Source: Hyphomicrobiales bacterium (GTDB taxonomy: Bacteria; Pseudomonadota; Alphaproteobacteria; Rhizobiales; Xanthobacteraceae). From it: a stretch of 34,322 nt of DNA. The translations under genes were made by a program, and so were the position numbers. Shown here in pieces: positions 26,162-34,322 of this stretch (position 1 is the stretch's first letter; every line of letters starts with the position of its first letter). The stretch is taken from positions 1 to 34,322 of the forward strand of contig JAFKKL010000039.1 of NCBI GenBank assembly GCA_017305595.1, given 5' to 3'. The notes under the pieces were generated by a model. The model worked only from the letters and a program-made list of their open reading frames with translations. It ran no database searches and was not told the origin of the DNA.

Positions 26162-26249
26162 CCGTCATGGCCGGACTTGTTCCGGCCATCCACGTTCTGG
26201 CTGAATCAGATAGAAGACGTGGATGCCCGCGACGAGCGCGGGCATGACG
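26162..26249. repeat. Dispersed inverted repeat, family E (CGTCATGGCCGG type) between murG and murC
   Basis: The ends CCGTCATGGCCGG (from 26162) and GGGCATGACG (to 26249) are inverted. The inner parts CATCCACGT and ACGTGGATG also pair, giving a cruciform-like element. This is another known intergenic repeat type of Bradyrhizobium-group genomes (prior knowledge). It is the second such element inside the dcw cluster. Confidence 0.8.
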
Positions 26250-26269
26250 CAAACTAACGGGATACACGC

Positions 26270-27672
26270 ATGAGACTGCCGCGCGAGATCGGACCTATCC
26301 ACTTTGTCGGCATCGGCGGCATCGGCATGAGCGGCATCGCCGAGGTGCTGAACAATCTCGGCTACACGGTGCAGGGCTCCGATGCCTCCGAGGGCGCCAA
26401 TGTCACGCGGTTGCGCGAGAAGGGCATCAAGGTCACCGTCGGCCACGCGGCGGAGAATGTCGCGGGCGCCGACGTGCTGGTGGTGTCGACCGCGATCAAG
26501 CGCGACAATCCCGAATTGTTGGCGGCGCGCGCGCAACGCATTCCGGTGGTGCGCCGCGCGGAAATGCTGGCGGAACTGATGCGGCTGAAAGCTGCGTCGC
26601 CATCGCCGGCACCCCCGGCAAGACCACGACGACGTCGATGGTCGCCACCTTGCTCGACGCCGGCGATTTCGATCCCACGGTTATCAACGGCGGCATCATC
26701 AACGCCTATGGCACCAACGCGCGGCTCGGCACCGGCGACTGGATGGTGGTGGAGGCCGACGAGAGCGACGGCACCTTCCTCAAGCTGCCGGTCGATGTCG
26801 CCATCGTCACCAACGTCGATCCCGAACATCTCGATCACTTCAAGACCTTCGACGCGGTGCAGGACGCGTTCCGCAACTTCGTCGAGAGCGTGCCGTTCTA
26901 CGGCTTCGCGGTGATGTGCATCGACCATCCGGTGGTGCAGACCCTGGTGGGCAAGATCGAGGATCGCCGCATCATCACTTACGGCACCAACCCGCAAGCC
27001 GACGCGCGCCTCGTCGATCTCAAGGCGGCGAACGGCGGATCGACCTTCAAGATCGCGTTCCGCGACCGCAAGGCCGGCACCGCGCATGAATTGACCGATC
27101 TGGTGCTGCCGATGCCGGGCCGTCACAACGCGCTGAACGCAACCGCAGCCATCGCGGTAGCACATCAACTGGGCCTCAGCGATGATGTGATCCGCAAGGC
27201 GCTGGCCGGTTTCGGCGGCGTCAAGCGCCGCTTCACCCGCACCGGCGAATGGAATGGCATCACCATCATCGACGACTACGGTCATCATCCGGTCGAGATC
27301 GCGGCGGTGCTGAAAGCCGCGCGCGACTCGACCAAGAATAAAGTCATCGCCGTGGTGCAGCCGCATCGCTACACCCGTCTGCAATCGCTGTTCGAGGAAT
27401 TCTGCACCTGCTTCAACGACGCTGACACTGTCATCGTCGCCGACGTCTATCCGGCGGGCGAAGCGCCGATCCCCGGCATCGACCGCGACAACTTTGTGCT
27501 CGGCTTGCGCGCGCATGGCCACCGCGAAGTGATCGCGCTGGAAAATGCCGCGGCGCTCGCCGGTATGGTGCGCGGCGTAGCGAAGCCGGGCGATTACGTC
27601 GTCTGCCTCGGCGCCGGCAACATCACCCAATGGGCCTACGCGCTGCCGGCGGAATTGAAAGCGCTGGGATAG
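26270..27672 (+). pseudogene. murC: UDP-MurNAc:L-alanine ligase with one-base frameshift
   Basis: MurC adds L-Ala to UDP-MurNAc, the first step of the stem peptide, and is normally essential. The N-terminal part ([19 protein letters not shown]) runs in one frame to codon 107 (AAA, 26588-26590). After that the protein continues in the -1 frame (SCVAIAG, then [11 protein letters not shown]) to the stop at 27672. Adding one A to the AAA run restores a normal 467-residue MurC. In the restored frame the ATP loop reads GTPGKT, with Pro (CCC, 26614-26616) where the family has His. All later motifs are intact: [31 protein letters not shown] and [14 protein letters not shown]. Either a sequencing or assembly error or a real mutation explains this; the essential role and intact remainder favour an error. 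Confidence 0.9.
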
Positions 27673-27702
27673 TCCGCGCCAACCACGCAAGGGAGAATGG
27701 AT

Positions 27703-28182
27703 ATGGCCGTTCTCAGCGACGAGACATGGCGTCGCCATGCCAATCCGTGGAGTGTGTGGACGCGCTACGCGGCCTTTCCGTTGCTGGTCGGCGCGATGTG
27801 GAGTTATCACGTCATCGGCTGGTGGGCGCTGCTCCCCGTGGCCGTGATGATTGGCTTTCTTTATATCAATCCATGGCTGTTTCCACCGCCGCGCTCGACC
27901 GACAACTGGGCTTCGAAGGCAGTGCTGGGCGAGCGCGTCTGGTTGAACGAAGGGAAGCGAGCACTCCCGGATCAGCACCCGCGAATATTTCGTGCGCTGA
28001 TGGTGATCTCGGTTGTCAACCTGGCTGGATTGATCTGGGGCATCGTGCAATCCGACGCACTAGTACTTGTGCTCAGCACCGTCAATGTGCTGGTTGGTAA
28101 ATCCTGGTTCAACGATCGTATGGTGTGGCTGTTCAGCGAACGGATGCGAACCAACCCCGAATACAAGAGCTGGCTCTACTGA
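27703..28182 (+). CDS. DUF6653-like membrane protein between murC and murB
   Basis: This 159-residue protein has about four hydrophobic segments: 23-40, 42-58, 100-116 and 118-134. The N-terminus has [17 protein letters not shown] and the centre [19 protein letters not shown], rich in Trp and Pro. The C-terminus is [11 protein letters not shown]. The pattern suggests the DUF6653 family, from memory. Its function is unknown. The ATG at 27703 was chosen because AAGGGAG lies 7 bases upstream; an earlier ATG at 27697 is too close. Its TGA shares one base with the murB ATG (TGATG), so it is translationally coupled to murB. It has no place in the canonical dcw order. Confidence 0.82.
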   Translation: MAVLSDETWRRHANPWSVWTRYAAFPLLVGAMWSYHVIGWWALLPVAVMIGFLYINPWLFPPPRSTDNWASKAVLGERVWLNEGKRALPDQHPRIFRALMVISVVNLAGLIWGIVQSDALVLVLSTVNVLVGKSWFNDRMVWLFSERMRTNPEYKSWLY

Positions 28183-29102
28183 TGTTTGCTGATCTCATTC
28201 CAGACTTGAAATCCGCGATGCCTGACTTGCGTGGGCGGCTGCTCGGCAACGAACCGCTGGCACCGTTGACGTGGTTTCGCGTGGGCGGACCGGCGCAGGT
28301 GCTGTTCACGCCGGCCGACGAAGATGATCTCGCTTATTTCCTGCAACGTCTGCGCGCTGACATTCCGGTCTATTGTTTCGGTGTCGGATCGAACCTGATC
28401 GTGCGCGATGGCGGTATGGCGGGCGTGGTGATCCGGCTGTCGCCACGCGCGTTCGGCGCAACGCGTGTCGAGGGTGACATCGTGCATGCCGGAACCGCCG
28501 CGCTCGACAAGCGGGTAGCCGAAGCGGCGGCGGCCGCCAATCTCAGCGGCCTCGAATTTTTGTTCGGCATTCCCGGCAGCATCGGCGGCGCACTACGCAT
28601 GAACGCTGGTGCCAATGGCGGCGAGACCAAGGACATTTTGGTTGAGGCGACGGCAGTGTCCCGCGAAGGCACCTTGCATCGCTTCGACAACGCAGCGATG
28701 GCGTTCACCTATCGCAACAGCGGCGTCGATACCTCATTCGTGTTCACCTCGGCGCGCTTTCGCGGCGTGCCCGCCGATACAGAGGTCATCCGCGCGCGGA
28801 TGCAGGCGGTGCAGGAGCATCGCGAGACGGCGCAGCCGATCCGCGAAAAAACCGGCGGCTCCACCTTCAAGAATCCGCCCGGCCACAGTGCCTGGAAACT
28901 GGTCGACGCAGCCGGTTGCCGTGGCTTGCGCGTCGGCGGCGCGCAGGTGTCGGAGATGCACTGCAATTTCCTGATCAACACCGGCGACGCCACCGCGCAC
29001 GATATCGAGACGCTGGGCGAAACCGTGCGCGCGCGCGTCAAGGCGCAATCGGGGATCGACCTGCACTGGGAGATCAAGCGCATCGGCGTCGCGCGCGGCT
29101 GA
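28182..29102 (+). CDS. murB: UDP-N-acetylenolpyruvoylglucosamine reductase
   Basis: This 306-residue FAD enzyme reduces UDP-GlcNAc-enolpyruvate with NADPH to UDP-MurNAc, in the cytoplasm. The FAD-binding motifs [12 protein letters not shown] and [19 protein letters not shown] are clear. The catalytic serine lies in [13 protein letters not shown]. Its length fits the short (type II) MurB class. The ATG at 28182 overlaps the stop of the DUF6653-like gene by one base. A longer frame overlapping that gene is not real. After murB the plus-strand cluster is broken by a minus-strand gene. Confidence 0.97.
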   Translation: MFADLIPDLKSAMPDLRGRLLGNEPLAPLTWFRVGGPAQVLFTPADEDDLAYFLQRLRADIPVYCFGVGSNLIVRDGGMAGVVIRLSPRAFGATRVEGDIVHAGTAALDKRVAEAAAAANLSGLEFLFGIPGSIGGALRMNAGANGGETKDILVEATAVSREGTLHRFDNAAMAFTYRNSGVDTSFVFTSARFRGVPADTEVIRARMQAVQEHRETAQPIREKTGGSTFKNPPGHSAWKLVDAAGCRGLRVGGAQVSEMHCNFLINTGDATAHDIETLGETVRARVKAQSGIDLHWEIKRIGVARG

Positions 29103-29131
29103 TGCTTCGCGCAACGGCTACGCGAGTGGTA

Positions 29132-29905
29132 TCAGTGGCTGAGTTTCTCGAGTGCTGCGATGGGGTCCGGTGAAACCCGGAAACTCCCTTCGAAGGGATA
29201 CTCCTGCATCGCGATGATTCCGAGCGTCACCACCACCGCGGCGGAGAACAGCGTCATCGCCGCGATGAAGGCGCGCGGACGTTCGAGATGTACGAGGCCG
29301 ATAGCGATCTGCGTGAACAGCCCAAGTGTCAGCACCACCAGCCATTTCAGATCGTTGGTATGGTCGGTCGCAAGTGATAACCGCACATTGCGCAACGTGC
29401 TGGCGCGAACCGTTGCGTTGAGGATGGCGGCGTGCGCGGCGTGCCCGGAGGCTTTTGACAGCGACGGCTGGCTGACCTCGCGGAGCAGGTTGTCATAAGC
29501 GGCGGCGGTGTTCGGCGAGTCCTTGAATGCATCCATCGCCGGCCACTCCTCCGCGACGATCGAGGTGACGTAAGCGTGCAGCGCCACGCGGATGGTTTGC
29601 ATGTCCGACACGGTCGCAACGCTCAGCGTATGGATGTTGCGCAGTTCACCGGCTTCGGCCTGAACAGTGCGGATCGCCTGGCGGCTGCGCTCGCTGATGT
29701 CGTTGGCGAGAAAGCCGGCGAGCAGCGCGAACAGGATAGCGACGGCGTTGAAGAACGGCGCCACGACGCCATGGAACGAATGGATCGATCGCCGCACCGA
29801 CGAACGGAAAGCCAGGAACGCGAGGAGAGCGACCATCCCGAAGTAGAGAGTAGAGAGCGACAGGAAGATTCCCGCCGGGGTCATGTCGAGCCAGGCTCTG
29901 ATCAT
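29132..29905 (-). CDS. DUF4239 (bestrophin-like domain) membrane protein
   Basis: This 257-residue protein has two N-terminal helices (about 9-32 and 44-68), a soluble alpha-helical middle, and two C-terminal helices (about 187-210 and 214-236). The pattern, with GFLANDISERSRQAIRTVQAEAGELRNIH after helix 2, fits DUF4239, also called bestrophin-like domain. Members are suspected channels, but the function is unproven. The start at 29903-29905 follows AGGGA. It lies antisense between murB and ddlB, convergent with murB (29-base gap) and divergent from ddlB (128-base gap), which splits the dcw cluster into two transcription units unless readthrough occurs. Confidence 0.8.
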   Translation of the reverse strand: MIRAWLDMTPAGIFLSLSTLYFGMVALLAFLAFRSSVRRSIHSFHGVVAPFFNAVAILFALLAGFLANDISERSRQAIRTVQAEAGELRNIHTLSVATVSDMQTIRVALHAYVTSIVAEEWPAMDAFKDSPNTAAAYDNLLREVSQPSLSKASGHAAHAAILNATVRASTLRNVRLSLATDHTNDLKWLVVLTLGLFTQIAIGLVHLERPRAFIAAMTLFSAAVVVTLGIIAMQEYPFEGSFRVSPDPIAALEKLSH

Positions 29906-30033
29906 CGAAGATATTCCCTTGTCGAAGCTCTAGACCCGAATCGCTGCCGTTGCGTTTCGACAATACCGCCGCACGCATGATTTGGTCACGAACGCAAATC
30001 AGCTTAATGAGGACGCAGCAGAAGAGGTGGCGA

Positions 30034-30960
30034 ATGAGCAGTTCGAAGCATGTGGCGGTTCTGTTGGGCGGCTGGTCGTCGGAGCGCGAGGTGTCGCTGC
30101 GGTCGGGCAAGGCATGCGCCGATGCAGCGGAGCGGCGCGGCTATCGCGTCACCCGCATCGATGTGAAGCGCGACATCGCCACGGTGCTCGAATCGCTGAA
30201 GCCCGATGTCGCACTGATGATGCTGCACGGCCGCCCCGGTGAGGACGGCACCATTCAGGGCATTCTGGAAACGCTCGGCATTCCCTACAGCCACTCCGGC
30301 GTGCTGGCCTCGTCGCTGGCGATGCAGAAGGACCTCGCCAAGACGGTGATGGCGGCGGCCGGAATTCCGGTGGCGAAGGGGCTGACGCTGTCGCGCGCCG
30401 AAATCGCCAAGGCGCATGTGATGGAGCCACCCTACGTCATCAAGCCGGTGGCGGATGGCTCCAGTGTCGGCGTCTTCATCGTAACCGAGGCGCACGCGCA
30501 CCCGCCGCAGGAACTGTTCCGCGAGGACTGGCCGCACGGCGATCAACTTCTGGTAGAAAAATACATCGCCGGCAAGGAATTGACTTGCGCCGTGGTCAAG
30601 GGCGAGGCGACCGGCGTGATCGAGATCGTTCCGGCGGTACGGTTTTACGATTACGAGGCAAAGTATTCTCCGGGCGCGTCAAAACACATCCTACCTGCAC
30701 CAGTTTTACCATTTGTTTACCAGGAAGTCCGAAGGTTAACGCTGGCGGCGCATGTTGCGCTCGGCTGTCGGGGCGTTAGCCGGGCGGATTTCCGCTTCGA
30801 CGATCGCATCGAGGGAACAGGGGGCCTCATCTGTCTTGAGGTTAACACCCAACCCGGCATGACCGAGACGTCACTTGTGCCAGAGCTCGCAGCGCACGCG
30901 GGCACAACATTTGACGAGCTCGTGCAATGGATGGTGGAGGACGCCTCGCTCGGTCGGTGA
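30034..30960 (+). CDS. ddlB: D-alanine:D-alanine ligase
   Basis: This 308-residue ATP-grasp enzyme makes D-Ala-D-Ala for MurF. The N-terminal motif LLGGWSSEREVSLRSG, the loop LHGRPGEDGTIQGILE, PYVIKPVADGSSVGV and the C-terminal EVNTQPGMTETSLVPELA are diagnostic. The ATG at 30034 is preceded by GAGGTGG. The first 28 codons of the longer frame from 29950 are not supported. Codons about 210-236 (30661-30744) are strikingly AT-rich (TCA AAA, CTA, CCA GTT TTA CCA TTT GTT, TTA) compared with the rest of the gene. They contain a tandem TTTACCA repeat, possibly a regulatory site. ddlB overlaps ftsQ by 34 bases. Confidence 0.97.
   Translation: MSSSKHVAVLLGGWSSEREVSLRSGKACADAAERRGYRVTRIDVKRDIATVLESLKPDVALMMLHGRPGEDGTIQGILETLGIPYSHSGVLASSLAMQKDLAKTVMAAAGIPVAKGLTLSRAEIAKAHVMEPPYVIKPVADGSSVGVFIVTEAHAHPPQELFREDWPHGDQLLVEKYIAGKELTCAVVKGEATGVIEIVPAVRFYDYEAKYSPGASKHILPAPVLPFVYQEVRRLTLAAHVALGCRGVSRADFRFDDRIEGTGGLICLEVNTQPGMTETSLVPELAAHAGTTFDELVQWMVEDASLGR
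30705..30722 (+). promoter_or_regulatory. CtrA-like tandem repeat inside ddlB
   Basis: TTTACCA occurs twice (30705-30711 and 30716-30722) with a 4-base spacer, an 11-base period, so both copies face the same side of the helix. TTAC-N7-TTAC has the spacing of the CtrA box TTAA-N7-TTAA, and TTTACCAT differs by one base from the half-site TTAACCAT. It lies about 205 bases before the ftsQ start. CtrA is known to control ftsQA and ftsZ in Caulobacter. Binding here is inferred. Confidence 0.4.
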
Positions 30961-31925
30961 GACTGCCGAGGCCCCAAACTGATCTGAAAGCCGCCGCTTT
31001 GGGCGCGGTCATCCTGCTGCGCGAGTGGGTGGGCGAGCGGATGCGGCGCCGGACGCCGCCCCAGGTGGCACGCCGGCCGGTGCCGTCGAGCAATCATCCG
31101 CTGATCGTTTTCGTCGAGCGCCGCGTGCCGCGTCGCGCCGGCATCATCGCGACCGTCGCCATCCTGTGCGGCAGCGCCGTGTTCGGTGTCGTCAGGGGCG
31201 GACATATAGAAGAAGTCACCACCGGCTTGAGCGACGCGCGCAATGCGGTGGCCAATGCCGCCGGCTTCCGCATCACGGGTGTCGCCATCAACGGCCGCAA
31301 GCAACTCAGCCAGGATGAAGTGCTGGCGATCGGCGGCGTCAACGGCCGTTCGTCGTTGCTGTTTCTCGATGCCGCCGTGGTGCGAGCCAGGCTAATGGCG
31401 AATCCATGGATCGCGGATGCCACCGTGCTCAAGTTCTACCCCGGCACGTTGCAGATCGATGTCACCGAACGTTCGCCGTTCGCGCTATGGCAAGAGGACG
31501 GCAAGGTCTCGGTGATCGCCGAGGACGGCGCGGTGCTGGAGCCTTACGTCATCAAGAAATTCGCGACGCTGCCGCTGGTGGTGGGCAAGGGAGCTGAAAG
31601 TCATGCGCGCGATTTCCTCGCGCTGCTCGATCGCTATCCGCAGATCAAACCGCTGGTGCGCGCCGCGGTGTTCGTCGGCGAACGCCGCTGGAATCTGCGC
31701 CTGAAGAACGGTCTCGATATCCGGTTGCCGGAGCATGATGTCGGCATCGCGCTGGCGACGCTGTCGAAGTTCGACAAGGAAGACAAGTTGTTTACGCGCG
31801 ACATCGTCGCGGTCGATGCACGCTTGCCCGATCGCCTGATCGTGCGGCTGTCGGAAGACGCCGCCAAGGCGCGCGACGAGATGTTCAAGGAAAAGAAGCC
31901 CAAACGTAAGGCCGGCGACGCATGA
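30927..31925 (+). CDS. ftsQ: Cell division protein FtsQ
   Basis: This 332-residue bitopic divisome protein has a basic cytoplasmic N-terminus, a transmembrane helix at about 71-89 and a POTRA domain at about 113-183 (FRITGVAINGRKQLSQ to FYPGTLQIDVTERSP). A periplasmic beta domain follows with YVIKKFATLPLVVG. FtsQ recruits FtsL and FtsB and helps control FtsWI. The ATG at 30927 gives MDGGGRLARS and overlaps the ddlB end by 34 bases; a GTG at 30957 is an alternative with a 4-base overlap. The C-terminal end is Lys-rich. The stop overlaps the ftsA ATG by 4 bases. Confidence 0.95.
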   Translation: MDGGGRLARSVRLPRPQTDLKAAALGAVILLREWVGERMRRRTPPQVARRPVPSSNHPLIVFVERRVPRRAGIIATVAILCGSAVFGVVRGGHIEEVTTGLSDARNAVANAAGFRITGVAINGRKQLSQDEVLAIGGVNGRSSLLFLDAAVVRARLMANPWIADATVLKFYPGTLQIDVTERSPFALWQEDGKVSVIAEDGAVLEPYVIKKFATLPLVVGKGAESHARDFLALLDRYPQIKPLVRAAVFVGERRWNLRLKNGLDIRLPEHDVGIALATLSKFDKEDKLFTRDIVAVDARLPDRLIVRLSEDAAKARDEMFKEKKPKRKAGDA

Positions 31926-33244
31926 CGAGTCTGGATCGCCATCAAACGCCCAAGACGCGTCCAATGCCGCAGAACAGGACGGCACTGGTCGCCTCGCTCG
32001 ATATCGGCACCAGCAAGATCGCCTGCCTGATCGCGCGGTTGAAGCCGTGCGCGCCGAGCGAGGCGCTGCGCGGCCGTACCCATGCGGTGGAGTTGATCGG
32101 CTACAGCCATATCCAATCGCGCGGCGTCAAGGCCGGCGCGGTGGTCGATATGACCGAGTGCGAGCAGGCGGTCCGCCATGCGGTGGCGGTCGCCGAGCGC
32201 ATGGCCAAGGTCCGTGTCGAATCCGTGCTGCTGTCGGTGTCCGCCGGCCGCTTGCAGGGCCAGTTGATCGAAGCGGCGTCCGACATTCGCGGCGGTTCGG
32301 TCGCGCCGGATGACGTCACCCGCATCACCTCGACCGGAATGCGTCACGCGACGGCTGCGGGGCGCACCGTGCTGCATGCGCTGCCGGTCGGTTACGCGCT
32401 CGACGGCGTGAAGGGCATTCGCGATCCGCGCGGCATGGTGGCGCGGCAGTTCGGCGTCGACATGAATGTTGTGACGGCGGACGCGACCGTCGCCAAGAAC
32501 CTGATGCTGGCGGTGGAGCGTTGCCACCTCAATGTCGAAGCGATGGTGGCGAGCCCTTACGCATCCGGACTTTCGGTGCTGACCGACGACGAACTCGATC
32601 TCGGCGCGGCCGTGGTCGAGATGGGCGCGGGTACCACGACGATGTCGATCTATTCTGGCGGACGTTTCGTTCACGCCAGCGGATTTGCGGTCGGCGGGCA
32701 ACACGTCACGATGGATCTTGCACGAGGCTTAGGCGCGTGCATTGCGGATGCCGAGCGAATCAAGACGTTATATGGCACGGTGTTGACCGGCGGTTCGGAT
32801 GCACGCGAGTTGATGTCGGTGCCGACCGCAGGTGAAGACGAACAGGATTTCCCGCAGGTGGTGTCGCGGGCGACGATCGCCAACATCATCCGGCAACGCG
32901 TCGAGGAGATCTTTGAAATGGTGCGCGACCGGCTGAAGGATTCGCCGTTTGCCGCCGAGCCTCGCGCCCGCGTCATCCTGAGCGGCGGCGCGTCGCAACT
33001 CACCGGCGTGCCTGAACTGGCGACGCGGATTCTTGGCCGCTCGGTGCGTGTCGGCCGTCCGCTCGGTTTCGGCCGTCTTCCCAACGAGGCCAAGGGCGCA
33101 TCCTTCGCGGTGCCGTCGGGGCTTCTGGTCTATCCGCAATATGCTCACCTCGAATTCGTCGAGCCGCGTCACGTGCGGCCATTGAAAACTGGAACCGGCG
33201 GCTACTTCGGCAAAGTCGGTCAATGGCTTCGCGAGGGTTTCTGA
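31922..33244 (+). CDS. ftsA: Cell division protein FtsA
   Basis: This 440-residue actin-like ATPase tethers FtsZ to the membrane and recruits later division proteins. The phosphate-1 motif is LDIGTSKIACLIA, the phosphate-2 motif is VVEMGAGTTTMSIYSGG, and the adenosine motif is VILSGGASQLTGVPELA. The C-terminal end KVGQWLREGF is an amphipathic membrane-targeting helix. The start at 31922 overlaps the ftsQ stop by 4 bases; the protein has an N-terminal extension of about 20 polar residues before the fold, common in alphaproteobacteria. A short stretch near 32720-32775 uses AT-ending codons (CTT GCA CGA, TTA, TTA TAT), unlike the rest. Confidence 0.97.
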   Translation: MTSLDRHQTPKTRPMPQNRTALVASLDIGTSKIACLIARLKPCAPSEALRGRTHAVELIGYSHIQSRGVKAGAVVDMTECEQAVRHAVAVAERMAKVRVESVLLSVSAGRLQGQLIEAASDIRGGSVAPDDVTRITSTGMRHATAAGRTVLHALPVGYALDGVKGIRDPRGMVARQFGVDMNVVTADATVAKNLMLAVERCHLNVEAMVASPYASGLSVLTDDELDLGAAVVEMGAGTTTMSIYSGGRFVHASGFAVGGQHVTMDLARGLGACIADAERIKTLYGTVLTGGSDARELMSVPTAGEDEQDFPQVVSRATIANIIRQRVEEIFEMVRDRLKDSPFAAEPRARVILSGGASQLTGVPELATRILGRSVRVGRPLGFGRLPNEAKGASFAVPSGLLVYPQYAHLEFVEPRHVRPLKTGTGGYFGKVGQWLREGF

Positions 33245-33337
33245 TGAATTCGTTCCGCCCTGTGTTCAACCCACTCATTTCTCCGGCCGTGTGCTGGGGG
33301 CATTGCAAAACCAAGCGCGCGTAATCGAGAGGCAACC

Positions 33338-34322
33338 ATGACCATCAATCTCACACCCCCTGATGTTCGCGAGCTGAAGCCGCGGATCACTGTCTTTGGT
33401 GTCGGCGGCGCCGGCGGCAATGCGGTCAACAACATGATCACCGCTGGTCTCGAAGGCGTCGACTTCGTCGTCGCCAACACCGACGCGCAGGCGCTGTCGA
33501 TGACCAAGGCCCAGCGCATCATCCAGATGGGCACCGAAGTAACGCAAGGCCTCGGCGCCGGTTCGCAGCCGGATGTCGGCGCGGCTGCCGCGCAGGAAGT
33601 GATCGACGAGATTCGCGATCACCTCTCGGGTGCCAACATGGTGTTCGTCACCGCCGGCATGGGCGGCGGCACCGGCACCGGCGCAGCGCCGGTGATCGCG
33701 CGCACCGCGCGTGACCTCGGCATCCTGACCGTCGGCGTCGTCACCAAGCCGTTCCACTTCGAAGGCCAGCGCCGTATGCGCACCGCCGAGTCCGGGATCA
33801 CCGAACTCCACAAGGTGGTCGATACGCTGCTGATCATCCCGAACCAGAATCTGTTCCGGGTCGCCAACGAGAAGACCACCTTCGCCGATGCCTTCGCGAT
33901 GGCCGACCAGGTGCTCTATTCGGGCGTTGCCTGCATCACCGACCTGATGGTGAAGGAAGGCCTCATCAACCTCGACTTCGCCGACGTCCGCGCCGTCATG
34001 CGCGAGATGGGCAAGGCGATGATGGGTACCGGCGAAGCCTCTGGCGAGAAGCGCGCGCTGACCGCCGCCGAAGCCGCGATCGCCAATCCGCTGATCGACG
34101 ATTCGTCGATGAAGGGCGCGCGTGGTCTGCTGATCTCCATCACCGGCGGCAAGGACATGACCTTGTTCGAGGTCGATGAAGCCGCGACCCGCATCCGCGA
34201 GGAAGTCGATCCGGATGCCAACATCATCCTCGGCGCCACCTTCGACGAAGAACTCGAAGGCCTCATCCGCGTCTCCGTCGTTGCCACCGGCATCGACCGC
34301 TCGGCCTCGGAGGTGGCCGGTC
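33338..34322 (+). CDS. ftsZ: Cell division protein FtsZ, 5' part
   Basis: This is a tubulin-like GTPase that forms the Z ring. The first 328 residues are present and the frame stays open to the window edge, so the C-terminal end and tail lie outside. [13 protein letters not shown] starts the GTP-binding domain. The tubulin signature GMGGGTGTG is at 107-115, and [28 protein letters not shown] and [14 protein letters not shown] follow. The ATG at 33338 is preceded by GAGAGG 5 bases away. It lies 93 bases after ftsA, a gap with no clear terminator and perhaps a promoter. Codon use is strongly GC-biased, as expected for a highly expressed gene. Confidence 0.98.
   Translation, partial: MTINLTPPDVRELKPRITVFGVGGAGGNAVNNMITAGLEGVDFVVANTDAQALSMTKAQRIIQMGTEVTQGLGAGSQPDVGAAAAQEVIDEIRDHLSGANMVFVTAGMGGGTGTGAAPVIARTARDLGILTVGVVTKPFHFEGQRRMRTAESGITELHKVVDTLLIIPNQNLFRVANEKTTFADAFAMADQVLYSGVACITDLMVKEGLINLDFADVRAVMREMGKAMMGTGEASGEKRALTAAEAAIANPLIDDSSMKGARGLLISITGGKDMTLFEVDEAATRIREEVDPDANIILGATFDEELEGLIRVSVVATGIDRSASEVAG

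Noticed and set aside
26582-26596. Programmed -1 frameshifting to express murC
   Set aside because: The site has only AAA with no X-XXY-YYZ slippery heptamer, and re-pairing in the -1 frame would mismatch (GAA for AAA). The family is not known for recoding, and a second change lies close by, so an error or mutation is more likely.
26362-28050. A 562-residue minus-strand frame over murC
   Set aside because: It is antisense to murC and the DUF6653-like gene and has no domain or ribosome site. The murC frameshift does not create a new gene.

Overview
The window is a GC-rich alphaproteobacterial chromosome segment. Protein character, an iron control element (ICE) of the Irr type, and several dispersed palindromes point to the Bradyrhizobium / Rhodopseudomonas / Nitrobacter / Afipia group of the Hyphomicrobiales. 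That placement is inferred from sequence character only; no database search was possible. There is no sign of a plasmid, prophage, IS element or CRISPR array.

Positions 1-13045 hold mixed housekeeping and envelope genes. They open with the 3' end of a bacterioferritin-associated ferredoxin gene and a complete bacterioferritin gene under an apparent Irr box. Next come a lipoprotein, a cytochrome P450, a two-gene YeeE/YedE-type transporter, a lytic transglycosylase and two PRC-barrel proteins. An orphan amino-acid-type ABC binding protein, a DUF4403-like protein, a probable 27-residue membrane peptide, an extensin-like lipoprotein, an EamA exporter and a membrane diguanylate cyclase follow. Five dispersed palindromic repeats lie between genes across the whole window.

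Positions 13200-14480 carry the RNase P RNA gene (minus strand) and, just upstream of it, a peptidoglycan amidase with a peptidoglycan-binding domain.

Positions 15033-34322 are the division and cell wall (dcw) cluster on the plus strand: rsmH-ftsL-ftsI-murE-murF-mraY-murD-ftsW-murG-murC-(DUF6653-like)-murB-(DUF4239-like, opposite strand)-ddlB-ftsQ-ftsA-ftsZ. ftsZ runs off the end of the window. The Mur, MraY and Ddl enzymes make lipid II. FtsW and FtsI polymerise and crosslink it at the septum. FtsQ, FtsL, FtsA and FtsZ assemble the divisome. Many junctions overlap by 1-4 bases, which indicates translational coupling. No mraZ is seen in front of rsmH.

The most notable points are these. murC carries a one-base frameshift plus a His-to-Pro change in its ATP loop. 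A membrane protein gene lies between murC and murB and is coupled to murB. A bestrophin-like gene runs antisense inside the cluster. An AT-rich, codon-atypical block inside ddlB contains a CtrA-like tandem repeat upstream of ftsQAZ. No wholly new multi-gene system is evident; the novelty lies in the accessory genes and regulatory signals inside a conserved cluster.
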